This document shows, one piece after another, positions 31,901 to 43,272 of a stretch of DNA of 64,000 nucleotides. The notes beneath the pieces are model-generated. The model saw only the letters and a program-made list of their open reading frames with translations. It ran no database searches and had not been told where the DNA came from. Made by a program: the position numbers and the translations under genes. The DNA comes from Hemerocallis citrina (taxonomy: Eukaryota > Streptophyta > Magnoliopsida > Asparagales > Asphodelaceae): the NCBI GenBank assembly GCA_017893485.1, contig CM030358.1:151727368-151791367 (forward strand), given 5' to 3'. How positions within the stretch are numbered: the stretch's first letter is position 1; every line of letters begins with the position of its first letter.

Positions 31901-33295
31901 TTGTTTTTCTTTTTAAGTTTTGGTCATCTCAACTGAAAGACGATGATAGACAGTCTTACTACTATCATCGGTTAGATGAATCCCTTACAGTTCTTACTAA
32001 CCTTAACGCATTATGAATTTTCTACTTCTGATTGTTGGTATTTTTGTTCGGGAGTTTGATCACTTCTTTCTTTTCACAGTTTGGCTGTACTGTGTTATTT
32101 TGTCTACCTTCTTTTCTCTAGCTCTTTTCTCATTTTGCTATTTCTTATGCAGGTGTAATCTTTGGATTGTTAGCCTTGCCTCTGAGGCTCTCTGATGGTT
32201 TTGGATCCCTTGTTAGTCTGCTGGTTTCTCTTGCGGTTTGTTTTTGATTTTGTTCTAGGCTTTGGATCGGGGTTCCTCTGGGCTGTGTGGTGTTTGTCTT
32301 TTGTGCTGGTCGGGTGTTTAGCTACAGCGGTTTCTCTTTTGTTGTATTTAGCTTCTGTTATGTTTTGGTGAACTTAAGTTAGGAGGGAGAGCGCGAGATG
32401 TAGCTATAAGCGTTCTATCTCTTGGACTTAAGTTCCTTGTTGGTTGTTGTCTCCTGAAGATCTCTGGCTATGTTTATTACTGATGCTTATTAGTAGTGGG
32501 TTTTCTTCCCTCAGTTGTACATCTTTCATGCTGCGCTCGTTTCTTTGTTGTGATAGTGGCCATGTTTAGTTTAGGAGCCATTTTGTTTATTCTGCACTAT
32601 TAGTGCGAATGTTGTGCTTCTTTGCTGGTTTGGTTTTTATATCACACTCTGTCTGTTTTCTATTGCTATGATTCTTTCGAGGCATACTGGCCATTGGTTT
32701 GTATTATTGCGTGTTTTCTCCATCCAAGTCTTTCAGGCCGGGAAGTTTTTCCCTTGCGTGCTCGGCACCATTTGGTTCGTTGGTGTTGTAGTCACTGATT
32801 TCTTCTGTTTTTCCGAATCGGGATCTGTTTCCTGGTCCCTTACTATTGGCTATTGGCTCTAGCTTTCTTGTGATTTTGAATGCTGTAGCTATTCCCCTCT
32901 ACTGCTGTGAGTTTTGCTTCCTGATGCTCCTCGCCCCACGTTTTGATGGGTCTGCTCCCTTTGGTGCGCTCGTGTTTGCAGCTCTCCTCGTGGTCGTCCA
33001 CGCGCATGCTTCTCTTCCGCCCTCTCTGCAGTCAGGGCTAGCTGATGGTGCTTCGCGCGCGTTGTTTGGTCCCGATCGGCCTGCATCCTCTCTAGATTGT
33101 ATCTTCTTGTACTATTGTATTGTAATTCTATTGCTAGTCTCTGATTGTTGTCTTTGCCAGCGTTTTTTTCGACTGGTGTTCGCGTTTTACTTCATGTAAA
33201 ACCCTTTTCAGCGGTTTGTACAGTGTATTCTGCTTTATTAATATATTTTTTGATCGGGCTGGAGTCTTTTGACTCTATCCGCTTACATAAAAAAA
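28965..33295 (+). mobile_element. 5'-truncated L1-type LINE
   Basis: Flanked by a 15-bp TSD AACTAAT(A/T)GAGTCAT at 28950-28964 and 33296-33310, one mismatch. It ends in a short A tract (about 33289-33297). It begins inside the endonuclease domain, then RT, zinc region, and a 1.28 kb T-rich 3' UTR (32017-33290) in which no gene was seen. The TSD and largely open frames point to a fairly young insertion. Confidence 0.9.
28972..32016 (+). pseudogene. LINE ORF2 (endonuclease tail, reverse transcriptase, zinc region)
   Basis: An endonuclease tail (LDRFLVSHSWFAKF; PSSDHVPIV) leads into a linker, then RT blocks: DSAPGPDGF; RPISLINCSFKIIMKVLASRL; LKLDFQKAYDNVNWDFL; RGLRQGDPPSSLL; and catalytic YADD at 30438-30449. 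These are followed by YLGIPLRWG and the zinc-binding region near 31500-31760 (KVKINSWLALNNKLLTVQVL; CPLCSFVSEDITHLLVAC; WIIWRERNRRLF). Stop TGA at 32014-32016. Frame changes near 29890-29920 and 31240-31345 break the ORF; the N-terminal half of endonuclease and ORF1 are missing. RT catalytic residues are intact. Confidence 0.9.
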
Positions 33296-33310
33296 AACTA
33301 ATTGAGTCAT

Positions 33311-34464
33311 ATCCTACATTAAGAGATGCTCTCTCCTAAGTTACAGACATTTGTTATACTTCTTATTCATCAAATTTTTTTTTTTAATTTTATTAGAGAA
33401 ACAAATATATGATCTCACACAAACTGCGAACAATGGATTTGTCAAAATATCTATACACATAGTATGATAAAGCAGTTAACAACCTTAAATATGCTAGTTT
33501 TCAAAGCAAGAATAACTATGATCTAAAACTCTCAATCATGTGATCAAACACACAAAACGTTACCACATTCATCACATGAAAATACTAAGAAAGATTAGAG
33601 TAGATCATACCAACACTTCAAGTTAGAAGTGTTTTCAAAATTCGATGGAGAAGCCTGCGTAGTGCAGACTTATCATACCAAGATGCAAATCCATCGTCCC
33701 CAGTACACACAATTTGTAAGTAACTTTGGAGTTCCTACATTCATTAAATTGTTAATGATTAGCCAATCAAACAAATTATTAGCACTATCTAATTCACAAC
33801 AATTTAATTGGAGATTCAATTTTATAGTCAAAGCCTATAATTTATCAAAATGAATATTTGATCCTAAGTACGTAGCTGAAGCAGTTATTCAAATTCATAT
33901 TTAATTAAGCATATAATTAATACAGTCTTGAACTTAACCACTTAGCATCAGATCAATTCTATAATTCAAAACATAGACTTAAAACAAATGTTTTGAACTT
34001 CCAGCACGTAGCAAAATATTTAACAAATAATTTTAATGAGGTATAGAAAATTAAAGAACTCATCTTTAATTTAGATCCGAAAGTAAAGACACACACATGA
34101 TTGAACCAAGATCACATCTTTCTTGAACCCCGGTGTAATGCTCTGCTTCTTGTGCTATTTCCTCTGCAAACTCATGAGGATTCTTGCTGGTCGGCCTTCA
34201 TCACCTCCACCTTAATGGAATTTGAGTCCAGCATAATCCCAACAGAGACGAGCTTCATCAACACCACAACATCCTCCATAATCACGAACCATGTTCTTGA
34301 TTCTATCTTAATAAAGTGAGCAAGGTGAAAGTCCCATTCTACTCTTATCAGAATCGCCTAATTTGGCCTTCTCAGAAACATTAACCACTTCTCAGAAACA
34401 TCTACAAAAGAAGTACTTCAACGACTAAGAAAAACTGGATGGAATGTGTTGCTTGATAAGGTAA
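33311..34464. other. AT-rich stretch without recognised gene
   Basis: No domain recognised on either strand. It may contain the remainder of the split Copia, but I found no second copy of its LTR. A small minus-strand frame near 34100-34290 has no family I know. Confidence 0.35.
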
Positions 34465-34987
34465 GTATTCATTGCTACTATCGATTGTCAAATGCAAGAG
34501 TTGAACTACAGGTTTAATGAAAAATCAATAGAATTACTGACACAAAGTAATGGTTTGGATCCAAGAGATGAATTTGCTTCATTTGATATAGATAAAATTT
34601 GCAAGCTTGCAACTAAATTTTATCCTCAAGATTTTTCTAAAGAACACCAATATTCTTTGAAACGTCAGTTAGAACATTATCAAAGTGATCTTCGTCAATG
34701 TCTCGAGTTTAAGAGTTTATCATCTCTTTCTGAATTATGTCAAGCATTAGTGAGAACAAAAAAGTCCATCATCTATACACAGGTTGATAAATTAATTAGA
34801 CTTGTCCTTACACTATCAGTTTCCACAGCAACTACTGAGAGGGCATTTTCAGCAATGAGCAGCAAAAAATAAGCTTCGCAACAAGATGAAGAATGATTTT
34901 CTTTCAAACTATTTGATGGTTTACTTCGAGGGAGAAATTGCTAGAACGTTTCGTCTGGATTCAACTGTCAAAGAATTTCTTCCATGA
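34465..34987 (+). pseudogene. hAT transposase C-terminal remnant
   Basis: The frame runs ATIDCQMQELNYRFNEKS, LDPRDEFASFDIDKICKLA, FYPQDFSKE, QLEHYQSDL, and the dimerisation block LIRLVLTLSVSTATTERAFSAM. It then shifts at an A-run near 34868 and continues KLRNKMKNDFLSNYLMVY to a TGA at about 34985. This is the hAT C-terminal dimerisation domain of the group with TTF-type N-terminal fingers. The RNase-H-like catalytic part is missing. Downstream (about 35150-35220) a GCCCCCC-rich stretch resembles the 3' end of such elements. Confidence 0.85.
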
Positions 34988-35579
34988 AGGAACGTAGATC
35001 ACAGTTCTTTTAACATCAACTTTTTATTATTTTCTTTTTAAGTTTTTATATATATTCTACTCTTGTTAATTTTTGATAGACAAACATAATTTTTTGATAA
35101 CTTTAAATATATGGATGATCAATGCAAAATGATATCTTTTTTTTGAGCCAATAGAACAATTTATGAATTTTTTGTCAGCTATGCCCCCCTACTAAAAGTT
35201 TTTGGCTTCTTCCCCGGATCTGGATAACTTACTTACCTTATAATTATCTGTACTGTATACCGAGACAAGTGTGTATGATCTCGAGAAAGCAATGTCTAAT
35301 TGTAGTCTATACATAGATAGACATTTTATTTTACTTTTTTATTAAACATGTTATTCTATTCTATTTTATAATATTACTAATAATAAGTTGGAATTTGTTG
35401 GAAGTCCGACTCACTCAAACTCCTTCATCCGTAAATGTTGCACTGCCTGATTTGCTCTAAGATCCTTCGATCCCCGCAGAATCTGGTTGCTAGTTTCTCT
35501 TGGATTTCAAGCGACTCAATGAATACAAATTAGCGAGGGAAATTTGTGGAAAATTAAAAATGACTAACCCCGCCCTCCA
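34988..35579. other. hAT remnant 3' flank and spacer
   Basis: No gene. The stretch 35403-35465 resembles 41764-41830 (GACTCACTCA..., AAATGTTGC, CTCTAAGAT), a diverged direct repeat on either side of the following hAT element. The last 8 bp (35572-35579, GCCCTCCA) are that element's TSD. Confidence 0.5.
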
Positions 35580-35987
35580 CAATGTTCTAAAAGTCGCTAG
35601 GCAGTAGTCGGGTGGCTGATGGAGACATAGCGCCTAGACCTTGTACGCGGGGATTAAGTGGCTAGACGCTAGGCGGTTTTATTTATTTATTTTAATATTT
35701 ATTAATTTATCGAGTTTTTGGTTTTGTTTTATTGTTACCCATTCTTACTCTTTATTGCTACATATTCTTACTCTTGAATTTTCTCCTTATAATTGCATGA
35801 GAGCTTTACAAAGTTGAATCAGTGTATTATTGTATCGGTGAACATGAAGAATATACATCCAAGATTACAACTCCTCTTAAGGACTGCTGATGCATCAACA
35901 CTGCCCACTTGGGAATATGAATATAAGATTAGTCTCTGCTAGCTTCAGTAAGCTATAGTTTGAATGCTTGAAGGCCAAAATTTATAA

Positions 35988-37476
35988 TGTAATACCCTGA
36001 ATTTTATGAATGTGAAATTGTAGATTTTACGTGTTATGCACGTGCAAAATTTTGTATAAATATTGTCCTATGAAATAATTTTCTATAACATGAACAAAAA
36101 ATTATTTTCTCTTTTTCTTATTTCTTTAAGCCCATTCCTTTTCTCTTAAGGAGCCTAAGTTTATTTTTCTAAACTAAGCCCAACTTAACAAATTAAGTAT
36201 TCCTTTTCTCAAAGCCCACTATTTTTCTTTTAAAAAGCCCATGAATTAACTACTTTTAATTAACTTGTCATGTAGACACAATTTTAATGTACAATTTTAA
36301 TTAGGGGACACTAGTTGGGACACGTGCTTGCACGTATGTGTGCTTTGCACACTATCCTTGGCCGGATAGTAGGAGAGAGAGAGAGAGTGGGGGTGTGGAC
36401 TAGTGGAGAGGTGGTTTTTATGTCATGGGTGGTTGCTACAACTTCCCATCCTATCTTAGCCATTCATCTACAACCATCTAGTGTAATCCAAGCCCTCCAT
36501 TCTATCCTAAATCTAGTATAAATACCCCCTCCCTTCATGCATATAACACTAAGAAAATTATTGAAAGAAAGAAACTATATAGGAGAGTAAACGATTGAGA
36601 GATAGTACAAATTTGAGTGCATTAGTGTGTAGGTGTGTCCCCTAACTTGGCGATCGGCTACTTCAACCCACGGCAAAGAGGAAGGCTCGGGCTTCACCAA
36701 GTGCAAGGAAGAGAAACATCGTGGTGGCTCATTCTAGGAGGAGAAGGACCGATCGTGTGTTCAAGGAGATCGTAGGAGTTTTGTAGAATTTTCTTCAAAT
36801 AGGTGGGTGGTTTTCTATACTTCTAATATTAGATATCATGCTAGGAAATTTTGATACATATGCATGCCAAAAGAACTAATAAGATAATCACTTATTGACT
36901 CTAAAAAGGACGTGCTAAATGAATGAGTAAATGCTTCATGAATTGTGTGCTATTGGTTATGAATTGTGTTTAATATAATTAAAATTCACTTTTTGCAATG
37001 AAGTTGTAGAATTGGAACCATGTAATTGTAGAAAAGGTTCATGTGTTGATTAGTGAATGAATTATTAAATTTTTGCGCTTATTGAACCGTTGTATTATTT
37101 TTGCTCAAAAATACAACCTAAAATATAAGCATTATGAATAAAGAGGAAAAAAAAACAGGAATTTAGGCTTTAATAAAAACCTAATGCAAGAAATTTTGAG
37201 TAGAGAATTTGTTAAAGTGATTTCTTTGCAACTTGTAAACATAGAACATAAATTAGAGTAAAAATGCTTGTTTTAATGTCAAAAAATTATTTAAAAATCA
37301 CTGATTTATTAAATGTATGTAAATTCAGTATTCTGAAAATTTTTTGAAGTTTTTGTAAATAAGGAACTAAGTTACGATCGTTTGAAAAATAGAATATTTC
37401 AAATAAACACAGACTCAACTTAAATTTATTTTCAACCAATCCTATATCAGTTAATTTCTATGGGCATACTGGTTAT

Positions 37477-37507
<31 letters not shown>

Positions 37508-39212
37508 TCTAGTTGCGTTACTGTAGCAACCTGTGACTGAGTGTGTGTGGGTTCGAGTCTCGGCAGAGGCTTTTTATTTCCAAAAAATCGATTTTTTTCT
37601 CCAACTGTCGAGAATCAGACCCAAAACCCTCCCACTCCTCCTTTGTGATAGTTGGGCGCCTTGTCCCTTTTGGCTAGCGCGTGGGGACTTTGGGTCTCGG
37701 TGACTGTGCACTGTGTGTGTAGGTGTGTACGGTTCGAATCTGGCTGTGGCCAAAATTTTTTTGGGGGAAAAATATTTCCTTTTTTAATTTTATTTTGCTT
37801 TGACTATTGTGATTCTTACAAAAAATATATATATAAAAAAAGAATAGGGAGAAAATATTAGAAAATCCTTGAGTTTATAAACTTCAAAAAAAAATATTAT
37901 TTGGAATTATGGACCCTTAAAAAGAGAAATACAATCTTTTTTTTTAAGAGTGAAGAGTTCACTTTAGTTTTAATCTTTTGAGTTTCTAAAATAAAGAAAG
38001 TGAAAATCTTGAGTATGGAAATGATTGCAAAGAGATGAATTGAAACTTTGTTAAGTAGAATCAAATAAAAATTTTCTTTTGAATATGCAAATTGTGCATA
38101 GAAATGTGTTGGAAAGAGAATGTGATGAAATGTGAAATTTTGTGGACATGTTTCAATGAATGTGAAAATGAGGACTTATACTAGAACTTGGCTAAGACTC
38201 TACATCGACAAGAATGAAAAGTATTGAAAAGAGAATTTATGATATTTGACCAAGTTTGGGTCATTGATAATAATTGATGTTGAAAAGACCGATGTAGGAG
38301 TAGTGCTATATTCTGGAATATTGACTTCCAATTATACCTAAGGATGAGATACATAGTGAAGATGTGATGAACGTAAGAGACAAACATGAGTGTGAGGGCC
38401 ATTGGATTGGCGGCGTGAGAGTATCCACAAGATGTCCCATGATGCGTCATGATTAGGGCATGAATACTACTCCAGAGTACCGTCCCGGTGGCGACGCTTA
38501 TGGGGCAAACGAATGACTGCGGGTGGTGTCACGTTTATGGTAGAAGGTGAATTACCATAGGATGCCTGCATGATGAGTCATGTGTCAGTGCGTTGGGATT
38601 CTCTCCAGGGTGCCTAGACGTGAGTTCGTAGTTCATAGAATGCTTAAGATACTTACCGTAGTTACAGTAGTAGATTAAGTCATGGCGAGGGATTGAACCC
38701 TACAAGATGAAGAACGATTAAGGGCTTGCCCTCGGACCTATGCAGTATGGGTTGTATAGACTCTGAACAAATGCGCATTAGTGTCATATAATGTAAACAA
38801 CTGCATTAAGAACTAAGTGCACAACACAACACGACATCAATAGGATAGTCCATGTAGTTTTACTTGTGATCAAGTTTGTGGTTGTTTAAGTATGAAAAAT
38901 TGTTATTCTGTTTCCGGCATAGAGAGGATGACCGTGTATAATATTTCGTCAGTGAATGAACTGACGCGCCCACAGTTTCATATGCAGAAAAAAGAGGTTG
39001 ACAGATTGAAGTATACATGCTGCTCCAAGATTGATTTAAATGTGTATATTTTCATGTAATTACTGTAAATTGCTTCGCTGTATAAAATGTAAATGTGTAA
39101 TGTAACTCTGATGTAACAAATATTTTATTTTTCTTGTAAAATTGTACGAAAGAAGTGTAAAGATCCCGTAGATTTTCGAATTCAGTTGTATTTTAGAATT
39201 CGGGGTGTTACA
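35988..39212 (+). repeat. Solo LTR of a Tekay-type element (3225 bp)
   Basis: TGTAATACCCTG...CGGGGTGTTACA, flanked by a perfect TSD TATAA (35983-35987, 39213-39217). TATA box at 36517; GTGGGTGG donor-like motif at 36803; G-homopolymer at 37478-37504; two tRNA-like modules with GGTTCGAGTC and GGTTCGAATC boxes (about 37550 and 37730); hairpin at 38947-38966. The last about 500 bp closely match the Tekay-1 LTR (for example CGGCATAGAGAGGAT, TTGCCCTCGGACCTATG). No internal region, so it is the product of LTR-LTR recombination. Confidence 0.93.
37478..37504. repeat. G27 homopolymer
   Basis: 27 consecutive G inside the solo LTR. Length accuracy is doubtful in any assembly; the other LTRs lack it. 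Confidence 0.95.
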
Positions 39213-39580
39213 TATAAAGATGGCATATAATATAAGTATAAATGTACAACTGAGTTAGTGTTATTGTCTTTCTGAATTGCAAAAAATTATCTATTACATC
39301 TTCTTTGTGTCTGTATAGTGTATACTTGACACAATATTCAGCTTTCTGGACTTTGCTCAAGGCAAGAAAACCAGCTTACCAATTAACTAATTAATAAATG
39401 CATCTTTCAGCATAAATACTTTACAAATTCAAATTAACTTGTCCATAGTTTTAAAAGTTAAATCGTGGGGAAAATTAGAGCAATATGCCCATATTTTAAA
39501 ACAAAATCATGGAAAAACTACCAGAAACAAAAGAAACAAATGATGATGATTAATTATAAGAAAAGGAATATTCTACTCAC

Positions 39581-39840
39581 TTGTACAGGAGTGAATGCCA
39601 GACTCGACGTCATTCCTGAGGTAGCAGTAGCACCACTACTTCCATACTTCCTCTCCTTAAATCTGCATAAGAGCAAACCAATCAATCAAATGGATAAACC
39701 GTTGCATCAAAAGAACTATAACTGACATCCTCTAAAAAAAGAACTAGAATTAACACCAAGTTTACTTTCAACGACTGAGACACGCAACTTCCCACTTCTT
39801 GCCTGTCTGAGCATTCCATACCCTTCACCAAAGCCATCAC
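39581..39840 (-). pseudogene. PRP31-like splicing factor exons captured in a hAT element
   Basis: Minus strand. Exon A (39840-39757) encodes DGFGEGYGMLRQARSGKL then RVSVVESKL. It is preceded by an acceptor (TTGCTAG) and followed by gtgtta. Exon B (39662-39581) encodes FKERKYGSSGATATSGMT then SSLAFTPVQ, between acceptor TTATGCAG and donor GTGAGTAG. Both match the C-terminal region of plant pre-mRNA processing factor 31 (U4/U6.U5 tri-snRNP assembly). The AAKVAKK-type stretch between them is missing and the exon phases no longer join, so this is a fragment. Exon-intron borders were kept, so the capture was from genomic DNA. Confidence 0.75.
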
Positions 39841-41579
39841 CTAGCAACAAAGTGAAAAGAAATTTAGAAGACAAATTAAATATTTACATTTATGTCTGGT
39901 TATGAGATTTTCATCTTTTTCTTAAAAGGATTGAGTTGATGAAGCTTATTTCCAATACTTTTTTGAAATAAACTAATTGGAAGACAATAACAATAAAAGA
40001 ATGAAACCACTAGAACATATGCTGACCTAGAGAATAAAACAAAAATAAGGTACTATTTGATATCCTTCATCCCACAAATTGTCTGCTACCTGCATCCCAC
40101 AAACAACAATTAACAAAAATAAGAAAACAAAAAATAACAAAAGAAGGTACTCCTGCATACCACAAACAACTATTTGATCTCCTTCATGAAGTGCAGAGGG
40201 ACACCATTAATTCAAGTAAGTTGACTGTTTGAGTAAATAAGATACTTTTGCAAGGTGATACTTTCAGTAAAACTAAACTTCAAGGTGCAAAGAACAAAGA
40301 TGAAAATAAAGAAAACCTGCAAAACGAGTGTTTGATGTCCTGATGTAGATCAACTATATATATAGATCAGCAATATGTAGACCAGCTATATATGAAAAGT
40401 AACTAATTAAAGATTACACAAACACTGAAAGCAGTAAGCGTCACAAATGCAGTTATTTAAAAAGTTTCACAACAACTTTGTACAGTTAAACTTTAAAAAA
40501 GTAGTGAAAAAAACTAAAAAGTAAGGACAAACTCTAGTGAATGGCAATAATATTTTTTCTCTATTGAATTCTATGAAACTTTTTAACCTATATTCAACAA
40601 CTTTACATTTATAGAAAGAACATAACTAATAGCATAATTACTAAGTATGTTAAGCATCTCAAGACTCAAATACTCAAATAAGCATCTCAAGACTCAACAC
40701 AGTATCATGTTTTTCTCAGAAAGAATAGACCAAACATGTTCTTTATTGCAAACAACAAGTACCAAACATACTAAAATTGTTGAGATCTCTTACTTACAGT
40801 TCCAGTTAAAGAAAATACATAACTAAGTGCAAATAGTTACATTTAGGGAAATTTCTTGAAATGCCAAGTGTTTCTCTAACTATAAAAAATAAAAAATTCT
40901 TGAGATTTCTTGTTCCTCTAACTAGTAACTAGTACTCTATGCAATGTGTTGTTGTACCTATACGAGAGAGATGGCCGGATAGGAGACTACTTGTTCGACT
41001 TTCTAGTTCCAGTTAAAGTTCACAGTGTTGGGAAGCAGGAGGCTTGAGTTGGGGGATGGGGGAGGCTTGCGTCAAGAGAAGCTTGAAGCTTGAGAGAGAA
41101 GAGGAGGAGGGACGGCAAAGGAGGTGGTGTTGACGTCGGAGTTGAAGTGAGGAGGGAGGCAGAGCAGGTTGTGTTGACGAATTGACGTTGAAGTTGAAGA
41201 GAGGAGAGAGGTGTAGGGGGTTGTGCTAACGTCGGTCGAAGTTGGAGCGAGCTGCGACTATGAGGAGGAGGCGGAGGAGGATGTGCTGCCGTCGGTCAAA
41301 GTTGAAGCGAGCTGCGATTACGAGGAGGGATGCAGATGAGTTGAAGTGAAAAAGGGATTAGGGATTTAGAGGTGATTTGGGGATTTTGTATAGGAATGAG
41401 AGGAGTTTGGTTTTACAAAAATAATGTGGGTCGGGTTGGAATTAGTGGGGCCGGGTTGGTTTTTTTTAATAGTTAAGTCCTAAGCGGGTCTAGGCTGTCT
41501 AGACCCGCTTAGACCGATTAAACACCGCCTAGCTCTTCTTATAGCCACCTAGCATCGTTAACTGATTTTCCAAACTGCC
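39841..41579. other. Interior of the hAT element, nothing recognised
   Basis: AT-rich up to about 40930. Then comes a GA-rich stretch (41030-41340) with two related units containing GTTGAAG(C/T)GAGCTGCGA(C/T)TA(C/T)GAGGAGG. No coding domain identified. Confidence 0.45.
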
Positions 41580-41710
41580 TAGCCCCTAGGCGAGGTGTGG
41601 GGGGGCCTAGCGCCTAGGCGACTGCCTAGACCGATTTTTAAAACACGGCCCTCCCCCTGGGTGAAAACGAAGGATCAATAGTAGCTGTCTCTTTCACATG
41701 CAGTAGATTT

Positions 41711-41734
41711 GTGTGTGTGTGTGTGTGTGTGTGT
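41711..41734. repeat. (GT)12 microsatellite
   Basis: Uninterrupted GT run just right of the hAT element; the spacer 41656-41855 has no other feature apart from the diverged repeat noted at 41764-41830. Confidence 0.95.
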
Positions 41735-42139
41735 AGTGTTACTAGTAATTAGTGGGTAGTTTTGACTCACTCATTCAACAATATAAATGTTGCTTGCATT
41801 GCTCGGTGTGCCTCTCTAAGATGATAAATTCATGTTAGGATCACCCATCTCTTAAATTTTTTTGATAAACGGGATAGAGCCGTACGCCTCCATCCAAAAT
41901 TATATAGAACCAAAAAGTATTACAGAGATAATTCAGATAATACCAAGCAATACAAGCCAAAGACAAAGCATAAGGGATACAAGCATCCCATCCTCTAAGG
42001 AGGATAAAAAAAACATAGGGCAAGAGACAGAAAGGCAAAATGTACTACAAATTAAGGATCTAAGATCACAACATCAATCCCAGTAGTATTTGTCTGATTG
42101 CTTTCATTTGTAGCCTGAATGGATTGAGCTAGAAGAACA

Positions 42140-42841
42140 TGTTGCAGAATCTACCACAACTCGTAGTGCTAATAGCGAAACTCTCACGCCACAAGCAATA
42201 GGAACTTCCCAAGAACTAGATAAACCATGAACAAGCCACCATGATATTTGCAAGATCTCACAAGAACACAATCAATATACAGAGATAACCAATACTTTTT
42301 ATTCCCCAAGAAATACAAAGATTACAAAGAGATTACAACTCTTAATCTCTCTCTCTTACCTTTAAAACACTCGGCACAATCTCCTCTTGAAGTTGAACAG
42401 TGTTTATGGCTCACCAATTCTTTCTTGATCAGTTGTACAAACTCTATAGTCTACAACCACTTATATAGCCCTTAAGTAAACCCTAAAAGATAAACACAAA
42501 TACAACTTATTGGACCCAAAATTCGAAAGCCCAAAAAACACACAGCGCCGATGTCGGTCGACCGCACTTTGGGTCGGTCGACCGCAACGTGTAAAGTCCA
42601 AACTTGAGGCATGACCGGTCGACTACACGGTCGACTGTCCCGCTCTCTGTTGAACCCTGTACACTTGAAGAACTCCTTTCAGCCAGGACCGGTTTGCCGC
42701 ACTCCCGATCGGTCGATCGCAACCCCTCCAGCTTCATTCTTCTACTTGATGATGTTTTCTCTTACTGTCTTCGTCTTTTCCTCATCTTATCCAAATTCAA
42801 GTACTCAGTGCTTACGTATATTTGAGGCCACAATCCTAATA
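42140..42841 (-). repeat. Copia 3' LTR (minus orientation)
   Basis: TGTTGCAGAATCTACC...CACAATCCTAATA (the terminal CA has decayed). It contains repeated GGTCGACCG words. Confidence 0.9.
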
Positions 42842-43272
42842 ATATCTCACTTGGACTAAATACACAATGCTTCAAAGTTATTGTAACCTTTACCTCACAT
42901 TATCTCTGTTAATCTCCCACTTTCATGGAAGACCCAAGTACTCCCACTCTTATGAAGAGCACCTTCGCCACTCCACCACGTGGAGTGCACTAACCACCCT
43001 TCATAGGCTCATGAGGGATGTACTCCACCAATCGCATAGAGCACGAATACCAGAGAAACAACCTCCCGTGTTGGGTTCCTTATTACATGACTCCCCCACT
43101 CGCAGAATCTCTATTAACACCAGGCATAGTTCAAAGCCTCTCAATGCACCCTCTGCACTAGAAGTCTCTGTGGACGACACCTCCAAAAAATCCACAAACT
43201 GTTCAACTCCTACAGCCCCATTTTGGTTACCCTCATCAACATCACCCCACAATTATACCAGTGTTTTCTACC

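Larger units (their letters stand above)
35580..41647. mobile_element. Non-autonomous hAT element carrying host gene exons
   Basis: The left end is CAATGTTCTAAAAGTCGCTAGGCAG. The reverse complement of the right end is CGTGTTTTAAAAATCGGTCTAGGCAG; subterminal zones are full of GCCTAG(G/C)CG words on both strands, typical of a common plant hAT group. The 8-bp flanks GCCCTCCA and GCCCTCCC match 7 of 8. Without the nested solo LTR it is about 2.8 kb. No transposase was seen; it holds PRP31-like exons on the minus strand. Confidence 0.8.
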
